A DNA stretch of 64,000 nt from contig JBEKRV010000013.1 in NCBI GenBank assembly GCA_049517675.1, forward strand, positions 1-64,000, in the 5' to 3' direction. Shown here piece after piece: positions 8,156 through 16,743 of this stretch (the stretch's first letter is position 1; every line of letters begins with the position of its first letter). Origin of the DNA: Bog-756 sp049517675 (GTDB lineage: Bacteria > Actinomycetota > Acidimicrobiia > Acidimicrobiales > RAAP-2). The notes below the pieces were generated by a model. The model did not search any database and was not told the DNA's origin. It saw only the letters and a program-made list of their open reading frames with translations. The position numbers and the translations under genes are program-made.

Positions 8156-9072
8156 GAGCGTGCTCCCACCGGAGTGGAGGGAACGAGCGCGGCGGCCAGG
8201 CGGGCGACGGACGTGGCCGTGGCGTCGAGCTCCTCGGAGAGCGCCAGGCGGATCGAGCCCGGGATGTCGGAGTCCTGGACCGAGGTGGGGGCCCCGAGGG
8301 CGGCGACCTCCCCGGCCAGGTCGGCGAACTGCCCGGCGACGGTGGCGGTGAGTGTCGGGTCGACCTGGCGGGCGAGGGGCTCGATCGTCGAGAACGACTG
8401 CTGCGCCGCCTCCACGGTGGCATCGACGTCGACCAGGCCGAGGCCGGAGTACCGCTCCTGGTTGTCGGGGAGGGCGACGTCGACGACCCAGTCCAGCTGG
8501 TCGACGGCGACGGCCCCGATGGCCTCGGGGCCGAGTCGCTCCCTCGCCAGCAGGAGCCGGGCCACCGGGGCCTGACCGGCCAGAGAGGACACGTCCTCGG
8601 CCAGGGGACCCGACGTCCACAGGTCGCGCTCGACGGCGTGGAGGCCGCCGAAGGACTCCTCGGGCAGTACGTCGGACGAGAGCTCGTCGAGGGTGGCGGC
8701 GTTGACGGCATCCCCGGTCTCGAGGGCGCGGAACGAGTCGTAGTCGGCCTGGGCCGACAGCTCGTCGGCCTCGGCCGTGGAGGTGTCTCCCGACGCGGCG
8801 GCCGCCCGCAGGGCGTCGACGGCGCCGACGAAGGCGTCGGTGGCGCGGTCCACGTCGAGCGCGAACCCCGTGGTGGCCGCCCGGGCGGCGGCCGCCACCG
8901 CCGGGTCACCGGCGGGAGCGGAGCGCACCGGAGCGGCGGATGTCGGTGACCGCACCGTGGTGGACGCGCAACCGGCGGCCAGGGTGGCCAGCACTGCGAG
9001 GGTGAGCGTGGCGGTCGAGCGGCGGCCTCGGTGGGGGCCGCTCGGATCGCTCGGTGGGTCGGTCGTGGACAT
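8152..9072 (-). CDS. efeO: EfeO/EfeM-like imelysin-domain lipoprotein
   Basis: 306 aa. The lipobox LATLAAGC near residues 30-38 predicts a membrane-anchored lipoprotein. The body is a single M75/imelysin-like helical domain with the HxxE metal motif in GLHAVERDLW; the cupredoxin domain of full-length EfeO is missing, so this is the short 'EfeM' form. It should bind iron outside the membrane and hand it on. It is first in a two-gene operon with efeB (4-nt overlap). No EfeU permease gene lies next to it in the window. The ATG at 9072 (MSTTDPPS) is preferred over earlier in-frame starts. Confidence 0.88.
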   Translation of the reverse strand: MSTTDPPSDPSGPHRGRRSTATLTLAVLATLAAGCASTTVRSPTSAAPVRSAPAGDPAVAAAARAATTGFALDVDRATDAFVGAVDALRAAAASGDTSTAEADELSAQADYDSFRALETGDAVNAATLDELSSDVLPEESFGGLHAVERDLWTSGPLAEDVSSLAGQAPVARLLLARERLGPEAIGAVAVDQLDWVVDVALPDNQERYSGLGLVDVDATVEAAQQSFSTIEPLARQVDPTLTATVAGQFADLAGEVAALGAPTSVQDSDIPGSIRLALSEELDATATSVARLAAALVPSTPVGARS

Positions 9073-9212
9073 GTGGGTCGGTGCGACGTTCGAGGCGTCG
9101 CGACCCAGGGTACGGGACCCGGGCGCCGAGCGGCCGGCAGCCCGCGGCGTCATGCTGCCGCCCCCGACCGCCGCGGTGGCCGGATCCACCGGGCTCCGCC
9201 AGCTGGCACGGA

Positions 9213-9218
9213 TAGACT
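9213..9218 (+). promoter_or_regulatory. -10 element TAGACT of a leaderless promoter
   Basis: TAGACT ends 6 nt before the ATG at 9225, so transcription should begin at or next to the start codon of the TPR gene. Confidence 0.7.
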
Positions 9219-9224
9219 ACCGGC

Positions 9225-10607
9225 ATGTCTCCGAGCACCCCCTCTGGTTCGCCGCGCCCGCGCACTCCGGGAGGCGGGTCGGGGTCGGGCGGGGGCCGCC
9301 CGTCCGGTGGATCAGGCGGTTCGCGGTCCGGCGGGGGTGGACGAAGCACGGGCTCGGGTGGTGCCGGGGGCTCCGGCGGTGCCAGCAGGCGTGCCGGATC
9401 GGGCTCCGGCCGGAGTGACCGCACCGGCCGGCCGGACGCAACCGGCCGACGGTCGGGCGAGGGTGCGTCACGGGGTGGTCCCGGCGGTCGACCAACCGGT
9501 TCGTCCGGTGCCCGCCCACTCCGGCGGGACGGAGCCGCGTCGGCATACCGGGGGACCCGGACCGACCGGTCCGGTACCCCTTCCGACGGCCGGCCGAGCG
9601 GACGTCCGCCGGCACGACGGGGTGCGGTGGGCGACGGTCAGAGCAACAGGGGGCGCCCGCCGGAGAGGCCGGACACCCGGTCCGACCGCGGCCAGGTGGT
9701 CCGCAAGGGATGGGGGAGTGTGGCCCGGCGCGGGGCCAGCACCGTGCGCGACGGCGTCGACCACGGGCCCGACGCGGACACCCCGGAGGGTCGTCGGCGG
9801 GCGCGGACCCGGACCGACGCATTCGTCCCCGAGGAGTTCGTCCGGGTCGACGACCGTGAGGAGACCCGTTCCGGTCGGGACCGTCCTGGCGCCCACCGAC
9901 CGGTGCGGGCCCCCGAGGAACTGCCGGCCGACGTCGCCCAGGAGCTGGCCACGGCGGCGGGGCCCGACTGGAACTTCCTCCGGGACCGCATCAGCGAGCG
10001 CATGGCCGCCGGCATCGGCGCCTACGAGCGGGAGCGCTTCCGCGACGCGGCACGCATCCTGCGCACGGTGGTGGACGCGGTCCCGAACGCACCGTCGGCC
10101 CGGGAGCTGCTTGGGCTGTGCCAGTACCACCAGGGCCACTGGAAGGCGGCCCTCCCCAACCTCGAGATGTTCGCCACGCTCACCGGTTCGGTCGACCAGC
10201 ACCCGGTCCGGATGGACTGTCAGCGGGCACTCGGACGGCCGAAGCGGGTCGAGGCGCTCTTCGACGAACTGCGCAAGGGTTCGCCCGACCCCGAGGTGCT
10301 GTCCGAGGGCCGTCTGGTCCTGGCCGGCACCCGCGCCGATCTGGGCGACCTCGACGGGGCGATCTCCCTGCTGGTCGAGGCGGGCGCCGGGCGCCTGGTC
10401 CGGAATCCGGCCGAGCGCCATCTGCGCCAGTGGTACGTGCTGGGCGACCTGATGGAGCGATCGGGCGACCTGGCCAGGGCGAGGGAGCTGTTCCTCCGGG
10501 TACGGGCGGCCGACCCCGAGGCCTTCGACGTATCCGACCGGCTCGACGCCCTGGGCGCCCCGACGCGGCCCCGTCGGGCGCCGAACCGGTCCCGCGGCGC
10601 CCGTTAG
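9225..10607 (+). CDS. TPR-repeat protein with long disordered Gly/Arg-rich N-terminus
   Basis: 460 aa. Residues 1 to about 215 are low-complexity Gly/Ser/Arg/Pro sequence (GGGSGSGGGRPSGGSGG...), predicted disordered and strongly basic. From about residue 245 the protein is helical with tetratricopeptide-like units (GIGAYERERFRDAARILRTVV, LGLCQYHQGHWKAALPNLEMF, LGDLMERSGDLARARELFLRV). TPRs mediate protein contacts; no enzyme domain is seen. The basic tail could bind nucleic acid or ribosomes, but that is speculation. It starts without a ribosome-binding site from a leaderless promoter, and its TAG stop is part of the -10 element of the next gene. Confidence 0.82.
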   Translation: MSPSTPSGSPRPRTPGGGSGSGGGRPSGGSGGSRSGGGGRSTGSGGAGGSGGASRRAGSGSGRSDRTGRPDATGRRSGEGASRGGPGGRPTGSSGARPLRRDGAASAYRGTRTDRSGTPSDGRPSGRPPARRGAVGDGQSNRGRPPERPDTRSDRGQVVRKGWGSVARRGASTVRDGVDHGPDADTPEGRRRARTRTDAFVPEEFVRVDDREETRSGRDRPGAHRPVRAPEELPADVAQELATAAGPDWNFLRDRISERMAAGIGAYERERFRDAARILRTVVDAVPNAPSARELLGLCQYHQGHWKAALPNLEMFATLTGSVDQHPVRMDCQRALGRPKRVEALFDELRKGSPDPEVLSEGRLVLAGTRADLGDLDGAISLLVEAGAGRLVRNPAERHLRQWYVLGDLMERSGDLARARELFLRVRAADPEAFDVSDRLDALGAPTRPRRAPNRSRGAR

Positions 10608-10610
10608 GCT
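10605..10610 (+). promoter_or_regulatory. -10 element TAGGCT of a leaderless promoter
   Basis: TAGGCT lies 8 nt before the fbaB ATG at 10619; its first three bases are the TAG stop codon of the TPR gene. Confidence 0.65.
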
Positions 10611-10618
10611 CTGCGCCC

Positions 10619-11668
10619 ATGAGCATCGAACAACTCCTGGGCGACGAGGCGGACTCACTGCTCCATCACGCCGCCACCGCGTTCCCCTCCGACCTGTTGA
10701 CGGTGCCCGGCCCCGACGTCGTCGACGACGTCTTCCGGGACTCGGACCGGTCGCCCACCGTCCTGCGCAACCTCGGGACCGTCTACGGCACGGGTCGCCT
10801 GGGCGGCACCGGATACCTCTCCATCCTCCCGGTCGACCAGGGCATCGAGCACTCGGCGGCGGCCAGCTTCGCCAAGTTCCCGGCCTACTTCGACCCGGCA
10901 CGTCTGTGCGACCTGGCCATCGCCGGCGACTGCAACGCCATCGCCACCACCCTCGGCGGTCTCGGGATCGTCTCGCGCCGGTACGTCCACCGGATCCCGT
11001 TCATCGTGAAGCTGAACCACAACGACTTCCTCAACTACCCGAACACCTACGACCAGATCATGTTCGGCGAGGTGCGGCAGGCCGCGGACCTGGGTGCGAT
11101 GGGCGTGGGGGCGACCATCTACTTCGGCTCCGAGGGCGCGGACCGCCAGATCGTCGAGGTCTCCCAGGCGTTCGCCGAGGCCCACCGGCTCGGCATGTTC
11201 ACCGTCCTGTGGTGCTACCTGCGCAATCCGGCGTTCAAGCAGGGTGACGTCGACTACCACGTGTCGGCCGACCTGACCGGACAGGCCAACCACCTCGGGG
11301 TGACCATCGAGGCCGACCTCATCAAGCAGAAGCAACCGGAGAACAACGGGGGGTACAACGCCCTCTCCTTCGGGAAGACCGATCCGCTGGTCTACTCCGA
11401 GCTGACCACGGACCACCCGATCGACCTGACCCGCTGGCAGGTGGTGAATTGCTACGCCGGCCGGATCCCGCTCATCAATTCGGGCGGCGAGTCCCGGGGC
11501 GCCGACGACCTGGCCCAGGCCGTGCGGACCGCGGTGATCAACAAGCGGGCGGGCGGCGCCGGCCTGATCGTGGGGCGCAAGGCCTTCCAGCGCCCCACCG
11601 CCGAGGGGGCGGCGCTCATCCACGCCATCCAGGACGTCTACCTCGATCCCGAGGTGACCATCGCCTGA
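10619..11668 (+). CDS. fbaB: Class I fructose-bisphosphate aldolase (FbaB/DhnA type)
   Basis: 349 aa, the same length as the E. coli FbaB family and colinear with it throughout. It cleaves fructose 1,6-bisphosphate to dihydroxyacetone phosphate and glyceraldehyde 3-phosphate (and the reverse) in glycolysis/gluconeogenesis. Diagnostic segments are LSILPVDQGIEHSA, HRIPFIVKLNHND, VGATIYFGS, VDYHVSADLTGQANHLG, the Schiff-base lysine region EADLIKQKQPENNGGY, and the phosphate-binding C-terminal part AGLIVGRKAFQRP. The start follows a leaderless-type promoter. A large hairpin follows the stop. Confidence 0.96.
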   Translation: MSIEQLLGDEADSLLHHAATAFPSDLLTVPGPDVVDDVFRDSDRSPTVLRNLGTVYGTGRLGGTGYLSILPVDQGIEHSAAASFAKFPAYFDPARLCDLAIAGDCNAIATTLGGLGIVSRRYVHRIPFIVKLNHNDFLNYPNTYDQIMFGEVRQAADLGAMGVGATIYFGSEGADRQIVEVSQAFAEAHRLGMFTVLWCYLRNPAFKQGDVDYHVSADLTGQANHLGVTIEADLIKQKQPENNGGYNALSFGKTDPLVYSELTTDHPIDLTRWQVVNCYAGRIPLINSGGESRGADDLAQAVRTAVINKRAGGAGLIVGRKAFQRPTAEGAALIHAIQDVYLDPEVTIA

Positions 11669-11669
11669 C

Positions 11670-11736
11670 GCCCGCCGGGGCGGCCACGGCCCGGTCGAGG
11701 GGCCGACCGGCGCCATGGCCGGACCGCCCGGCGGGC
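11670..11736 (+). terminator. Candidate terminator after fbaB
   Basis: Arms gcccgccggggcgg and ccgcccggcgggc pair over about 13 bp with one bulged G, enclosing further self-complementary sequence (ggccgaccggcgccatggcc). It begins right after the fbaB stop. The region 11737-11878 beyond it holds a possible -10 (TAGTGT, 11742) and the korA leader, with no gene. Confidence 0.5.
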
Positions 11737-11878
11737 AGCGGTAGTGTCATGGAGGACCCGCTGCGTGCCCGTGGCGCGTCCGCGTGCCCGGTGCTCCCGC
11801 GAGCGGGTCCCGGCGCACGGAACCGACACCGGGACGACCGGCGTTCGAGCACGGTAGAGCTGTACGAAGAGGAGCAAG

Positions 11879-13792
11879 GTGTCCGACACCACCACCGACC
11901 CGAAGTCCCCCCACCTGATCGACCGCGTGGTGATCCGCTTCGCCGGAGACTCCGGTGACGGCATGCAGCTGGCGGGCGACCGCTTCACCACCTCGTCGGC
12001 ACTCCTCGGCAACGACCTGGCCACGTTCCCGGACTTCCCCGCCGAGATCCGGGCACCGGCAGGGACACTGGCCGGCGTGTCGGCCTTCCAGGTCCACATC
12101 TCCGACCACACCATCTCGACCCCCGGCGACTCGCCCAACGTGCTGGTGGCCATGAACCCGGCCGCCCTGCTGGCCAACGTGGCCGCACTGCCCCAGGGCG
12201 CCACCGTCATCGTCAACTCGGACGCCTTCGAGGAGCGCAACCTGCACAAGGCCGGGTACGAGGGCGACCCCCTCACCGACGGGTCGCTTTCCGCGTTCAC
12301 CGTGTACGAGGTGCCGATGACGTCGATCACCACCGAGTCGTCGAAGGACCTGGGGGTGAAGCCGCGTGACGCCGAGCGGTCCAAGAATTTCTTCGCCCTC
12401 GGCCTCATCAGCTGGCTGTACACCCGCCCGGTGGAGCCCACCCTCGAGTGGATCTCCGAGAGGTACGCCGGCAAGGAGCTGGTGAAGGAGGCCAACCTGC
12501 GCGCCTTCAAGGCCGGGTACCACTTCGGCGAGACCGCCGAGCTGTTCGAGTCCTCGTACGAGGTGAAGCCGGCAGTGCTCGAACCGGGCGAGTACGCCAA
12601 CGTCACCGGCAACACGGCGACGGCCTGGGGCCTCGTCGCGGCGTCGCTCCGGAGCGACCTGCCGCTCTTCCTCGGCACCTACCCGATCACCCCGGCCTCG
12701 GACATCCTCCACGAGCTCTCCAAGCACAAGCAGTTCGGGGTCCGCACGTTCCAGGCCGAGGACGAGATCTCGGGCATCGGCGCCGCGCTCGGCGCGGCGT
12801 TCGGCGGGGCGCTCGGCGTCACCACCACCTCGGGTCCGGGCATCGACCTGAAGGCGGAGATGATGGGCCTGGCGATCAGCCTCGAGCTGCCGCTGCTCAT
12901 CATCGACATCCAGCGCGGCGGTCCCTCGACCGGGCTGCCGACCAAGACCGAGCAGGCCGATCTCCTCCATGCCATGTACGGCCGCCACGGCGAGGCGCCG
13001 ATGCCGATCATCGCCGCCAAGACGCCCTCCCACTGCTTCGAGGCCACCCTCGAGGCGGTCAGGATCGCGGTCACCTACCGCACCCCGGTGATGCTGCTCT
13101 CCGACGGGTACCTGGCCAACGGCACCGAGCCCTGGAAGCTCCCCGATCTCGAGGACCTGCCCGCCATCGAACCGGACTTCGCCACCGGCACCAACCACGT
13201 GGACGAGGACGGCACGGCCGTCTTCTGGCCCTACCTCCGCGACGAGCAGACCCTGGCGAGGCCGTGGGCCCCTCCCGGGCTGGCCGGACTCGAGCACCGC
13301 ATCGGCGGGCTCGAGAAGTCCGACGGCCCGGGCAACGTCGCCTACGACGGTGCCAACCACGAGCGGATGACCCGGCTGCGGGCGGCCAAGATCGCCGGCA
13401 TCGCCGCCGACATCCCGCCCACCGAGGTCGACGACGAGGACGGCGCCCGGGTACTGGTGATCGGGTGGGGTTCGACCTACGGGGCCATCGCCGCCGGGGT
13501 GCAGCGGGTACGGGCCCGCGGCCGCAAGGTGGCCCAGGCCCATCTGGTCCACCTCAATCCGTTCCCGGCCGACCTCGGCGACGTGCTCCGGCGCTACGAC
13601 CGGGTCCTCGTGCCCGAGGTGAACCTCGGGCAGCTGAGCCGGTTGCTCCGGGCGGAGTACCTGGTCGATGCCCAGTCGCTGACCCAGGTGTCGGGGATAC
13701 CGTTCCGGGCCGCCGCCATGGAGACGGCCATCATGCAGTTGATCGACGACACGGCCGCCGCCGCGGCCGACGGAGAGGGGTCCGACCGATGA
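11879..13792 (+). CDS. korA: 2-oxoacid:ferredoxin oxidoreductase, alpha (fused gamma-alpha) subunit KorA
   Basis: 637 aa. Residues about 20-210 form the gamma domain (VVIRFAGDSGDGMQLAGDRF ... EIRAPAGTLAGVSAFQVHIS), then the alpha/pyrimidine-binding domain (FLGTYPITPASDILHELS, FQAEDEISGIGAALGAAFGG, TTTSGPGIDLKAEMMGLA) and a C-terminal alpha/beta domain (VLVIGWGSTYGAIAAGVQRV). With KorB it oxidises 2-oxoglutarate or a related 2-oxoacid to the acyl-CoA and reduces ferredoxin, feeding the TCA cycle. The GTG start has aggag 4 nt upstream. It overlaps korB by 4 nt (ATGA). Confidence 0.95.
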   Translation: MSDTTTDPKSPHLIDRVVIRFAGDSGDGMQLAGDRFTTSSALLGNDLATFPDFPAEIRAPAGTLAGVSAFQVHISDHTISTPGDSPNVLVAMNPAALLANVAALPQGATVIVNSDAFEERNLHKAGYEGDPLTDGSLSAFTVYEVPMTSITTESSKDLGVKPRDAERSKNFFALGLISWLYTRPVEPTLEWISERYAGKELVKEANLRAFKAGYHFGETAELFESSYEVKPAVLEPGEYANVTGNTATAWGLVAASLRSDLPLFLGTYPITPASDILHELSKHKQFGVRTFQAEDEISGIGAALGAAFGGALGVTTTSGPGIDLKAEMMGLAISLELPLLIIDIQRGGPSTGLPTKTEQADLLHAMYGRHGEAPMPIIAAKTPSHCFEATLEAVRIAVTYRTPVMLLSDGYLANGTEPWKLPDLEDLPAIEPDFATGTNHVDEDGTAVFWPYLRDEQTLARPWAPPGLAGLEHRIGGLEKSDGPGNVAYDGANHERMTRLRAAKIAGIAADIPPTEVDDEDGARVLVIGWGSTYGAIAAGVQRVRARGRKVAQAHLVHLNPFPADLGDVLRRYDRVLVPEVNLGQLSRLLRAEYLVDAQSLTQVSGIPFRAAAMETAIMQLIDDTAAAAADGEGSDR

Positions 13793-14823
13793 CCGACGTG
13801 AGCGAAGCGGTGCCCGTCCCGTTGACCACCCGCAAGGACTGGTCCTCGGATCAGGAGGTCCGGTGGTGCCCCGGGTGCGGTGACTACTCGATCCTCTCCG
13901 CGGTGCAGATGCTCATGCCCGAGCTCGGGGTCCGACGCGAGTCGACCGTCTTCCTGTCGGGCATCGGTTGCGCCGCACGCTTTCCGTACTACATGAACAC
14001 CTACGGCATGCACTCGATCCACGGCCGGGCTCCCGCCATCGCCACCGGGCTGGCCACCACCCGTCCGGACCTCGACGTGTGGGTCGTGACCGGGGACGGC
14101 GACGCGCTGTCGATCGGCGGCAACCACCTCATCCACGCGCTGCGGCGGAACGTGAACATCACCATCCTGCTGTTCAACAACCAGATCTACGGGCTGACCA
14201 AGGGCCAGTACTCGCCGACCTCCGAGATGGCCAAGGTCACCAAGTCGACCCCGTTCGGCTCGCTCGAGCATCCGTTCAATCCGCTCAGCCTGGCTCTCGG
14301 CGCCGAAGCCAGCTTCGTGGCCCGCACCCATGACATGGACCGCAAGCACATGATGGAGACCTTCCGTCGTGCCCACGCCCACAAGGGTGCGTCGTTCGTG
14401 GAGATCTACCAGAACTGCAACGTGTTCAACGACGGGGCGTTCGAGCAGATCACCGGCAAGGACCACCGGGCGGACATGCTCATCCCGCTCGTCCACGGCG
14501 AGGCGATGCGGTTCGGCTCCGATGGGCAGTTCGGCGTGGTCATGGACCCCGACGGATCGGTCGAAGTGGTCGACGTGGCCTCGGTCGGCGAGGACGCCCT
14601 GCTCGTCCACGACGAGCACAAGGAGAATCCGGGACTCGCCTTCCAGCTGAGCCGGCTGTCCCGGGGCCCCTTCGAGCCCACCCCGATCGGCGTCTTCCGC
14701 GACGTCGACCACGAGGAGTACGGCGAGCAGATGGCCCACCAGATCGCGAGCGCCACCGAGCGGCGGGGCCCCGGGGACTTCGCCGCCCTGCTCCGTTCCG
14801 GGTCGTCCTGGACGGTGTCGTAG
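13789..14823 (+). CDS. korB: 2-oxoacid:ferredoxin oxidoreductase, beta subunit KorB
   Basis: 344 aa. Thiamine-diphosphate-binding subunit: VRWCPGCGDYSILSAVQ supplies two Fe-S cysteines, GIGCAARFP another, and VVTGDGDALSIGGNHLIHALRRNVNITILLFNN is the GDG...NN ThDP/Mg motif. NQIYGLTKGQYSPTS follows as in all KorB proteins. Translation is coupled to korA through ATGA. The specificity (2-oxoglutarate versus other 2-oxoacids) is inferred from family resemblance. Confidence 0.95.
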   Translation: MTDVSEAVPVPLTTRKDWSSDQEVRWCPGCGDYSILSAVQMLMPELGVRRESTVFLSGIGCAARFPYYMNTYGMHSIHGRAPAIATGLATTRPDLDVWVVTGDGDALSIGGNHLIHALRRNVNITILLFNNQIYGLTKGQYSPTSEMAKVTKSTPFGSLEHPFNPLSLALGAEASFVARTHDMDRKHMMETFRRAHAHKGASFVEIYQNCNVFNDGAFEQITGKDHRADMLIPLVHGEAMRFGSDGQFGVVMDPDGSVEVVDVASVGEDALLVHDEHKENPGLAFQLSRLSRGPFEPTPIGVFRDVDHEEYGEQMAHQIASATERRGPGDFAALLRSGSSWTVS

Positions 14824-14857
14824 GTCGCGACGGTCGTCGGATACGGGGCGTCCGACC

Positions 14858-15403
14858 GTGGCCAGGTACGTGCTGTTGATGCGCGGGATCAACGTGGGCG
14901 GGCGGAACCGCCTGCCCATGGCCGACCTTCGGGAGCTGGTGGCCGGCCTCGGCCTGGCCGACGTGGTCACCCACCTCCAGAGCGGCAACCTGCTCTGCAC
15001 GGGGACCGGGACCGCCCACGCAGTGGCCGCCCGGGTGGCCGGTGCCCTCCGCGACGAGCTGCAGCTCGACGTCCCCGTGGTCGGTCGCACGGCCTCCGAA
15101 TGGGCGGGGATGATCGAGGCCAACCCCCTGGCGTCCCTCGACGAGGACCCGCGCAAGCTCCACGTGACGTGCCTCGACGGCGTACCCGATAAGCGGCGCG
15201 TGTCCGACCTCGAGTCCGAAGCGGAACCGTTCGCTCCCGATCGTCTCGTCGTGGTCGGGGCCGACGTCTTCCTGCACTGTCCCGGGAGCTACGCCGACAC
15301 CCCGCTGCAGAACGCGTTCCTCGAGCGACGGCTCGGTCGGGTGGCCACCACCCGCAACTGGCGGACCGTCCTCGCGCTGGGGGAGCTGGCGGGGGTCGCC
15401 TGA
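14858..15403 (+). CDS. DUF1697-family protein
   Basis: 181 aa, cytosolic, complete family length. MARYVLLMRGINVGGRNRLPMADLRELVAGLGL and THLQSGNLLCTG are the DUF1697 hallmarks; TRNWRTVLALGELAG ends the protein as usual. No biochemical role is established to my knowledge. GTG start; 34 bp downstream of korB in the same direction, so co-transcription is possible. Its stop and that of the converging lipoprotein gene both lie inside an inverted repeat (cctgac ... gtcagg, 15399-15431). Confidence 0.9.
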   Translation: MARYVLLMRGINVGGRNRLPMADLRELVAGLGLADVVTHLQSGNLLCTGTGTAHAVAARVAGALRDELQLDVPVVGRTASEWAGMIEANPLASLDEDPRKLHVTCLDGVPDKRRVSDLESEAEPFAPDRLVVVGADVFLHCPGSYADTPLQNAFLERRLGRVATTRNWRTVLALGELAGVA

Positions 15404-15425
15404 CACCGGGGGTCCGGCGACGGGG

Positions 15426-16661
15426 TCAGGGCACCGATGTGGGCGTGGAGGGGGGTACCGGGGTCGCTCCCTGGTAGGTGGCGTAGTCGCCGTCACCGGT
15501 GATGACCATGCAGAACTGTGTCGTGGGACAGGACAGGCTGGTGCCGTCGCCGGCGTAGCCGGTGGGGGTGGGGACCACCTTCTGGGGCGCCGACCAGACG
15601 CCCCCCGACCAGCGGACGACGTCGCCGTAGGCGTCGGCGGCCACGCAGGTCGACGCGTCCGGACAGGCGATGGCGTCGAGGTGCCCGTCGCCGTCGATGG
15701 CCACCGGTGGTGACCATCCCGAACCGGGGGTACGTTCGGAGACGTCGGATCCGTGGACGGCGAAGCAGGTCCCCGCCGTCGGACAGGACAGCGCCGTGTC
15801 GCCCTGGCCGCCGTCGGTGCCCCACGGTCCGACCGACGACACCCACGAGCCGCCCTCCCAGTCGAGGACGGTGTCGTCGACCATCGCGGTGCACGCGGAC
15901 GTGCCGGTGCACGCCACGCCGACCCGGCCGGCCTGGAACAGCCCCACGGTGGAGGAACCCACGCGCGTGGTGAAGGCCTGTGGTGTCGACCAGCCCGATC
16001 CCTGCATGACGGCGACGTGTCCGGTGTTGTCGACGTAGGCGCAGAACTGCGACGCCGGGCACGACACGGCAGCGGAGCGCGATCCCTCGGTCCCGGGACC
16101 GGGGTCGTCCGGGTTGGCGGTGGCCACCGCCCAGGTGGCGAGCTGCGCCGGGGGGGACCACGTGGTCCCGTCGCCGAGCGACGCGTGGCCGGACCCGTCG
16201 ACGACCGCGCACAACGGTCCGTCGGTGCAGGCGATCGCCGGGAGCCATGGCGCAGGATCGGTGCCCGGACCCTGCGGGAAGTAGTCGACGGGTGTGCCCC
16301 AGGTGGCCCCGTCCCACGACGTGACCGCCCCCGGACCGGTCGAATCGGCGGCGTCGGCCTCGTTGCTGCCACCTCCCGCGGCCAGGCAGAAGACGTCGGA
16401 GATGCAGGACACCGACGTGTACCCTCCCGCAGGGGGCAGCGTCGTGATCGGTGCCGACCAGCCGACGGCCGTCACCACCGGGGTGGGGACCGTGGTGGGG
16501 ACGGCCGAAGGCAGCGTGGTGGTGGGTGTGGGATCCGTCGTCGTCGGCGCCGACGTGGTGGCGGTGACATGGCGGACCAGGGCCGTCGGGGACGAGCAGG
16601 CGGAGGCCACGACGACCAGGGTCAGGACCGCACCCGTCGCCGTCCAGCTGCGTGCTGCCAC
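15426..16661 (-). CDS. Lipoprotein with repeated Cys-pair beta-propeller-like blades
   Basis: 411 aa. VVVASAC near residue 22 is a lipobox, followed by a Thr/Pro-rich spacer (TTTDPTPTTTLPSAVPTTVPTP). The rest repeats a unit in which SC(P/I)...FC is followed by hydrophobic-G-aromatic patterns and SWDGATWGTP-like segments, seven or so times, suggesting a disulfide-stapled extracellular propeller. No known function. GTG start with ggaggaactg just upstream is a good ribosome-binding site. Confidence 0.82.
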   Translation of the reverse strand: MAARSWTATGAVLTLVVVASACSSPTALVRHVTATTSAPTTTDPTPTTTLPSAVPTTVPTPVVTAVGWSAPITTLPPAGGYTSVSCISDVFCLAAGGGSNEADAADSTGPGAVTSWDGATWGTPVDYFPQGPGTDPAPWLPAIACTDGPLCAVVDGSGHASLGDGTTWSPPAQLATWAVATANPDDPGPGTEGSRSAAVSCPASQFCAYVDNTGHVAVMQGSGWSTPQAFTTRVGSSTVGLFQAGRVGVACTGTSACTAMVDDTVLDWEGGSWVSSVGPWGTDGGQGDTALSCPTAGTCFAVHGSDVSERTPGSGWSPPVAIDGDGHLDAIACPDASTCVAADAYGDVVRWSGGVWSAPQKVVPTPTGYAGDGTSLSCPTTQFCMVITGDGDYATYQGATPVPPSTPTSVP

Positions 16662-16743
16662 CAGTTCCTCCGAGTCGGACCGCCTGTGCCGCCGGGAAAG
16701 GCTAGCGGTGCCGGAGCCGCATCGTCCCGCGGCGGGCCGGCCG

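Noticed and set aside
11749..11880. Short open frame in the korA leader after TAGTGT
   Set aside because: It runs out of frame through the korA start with arginine-rich translation; it is not a convincing leader peptide.
12448..13794. Long rightward frame overlapping korA
   Set aside because: Only its end is real: korB starts at 13789 through the ATGA overlap; the upstream part is a shadow of korA.
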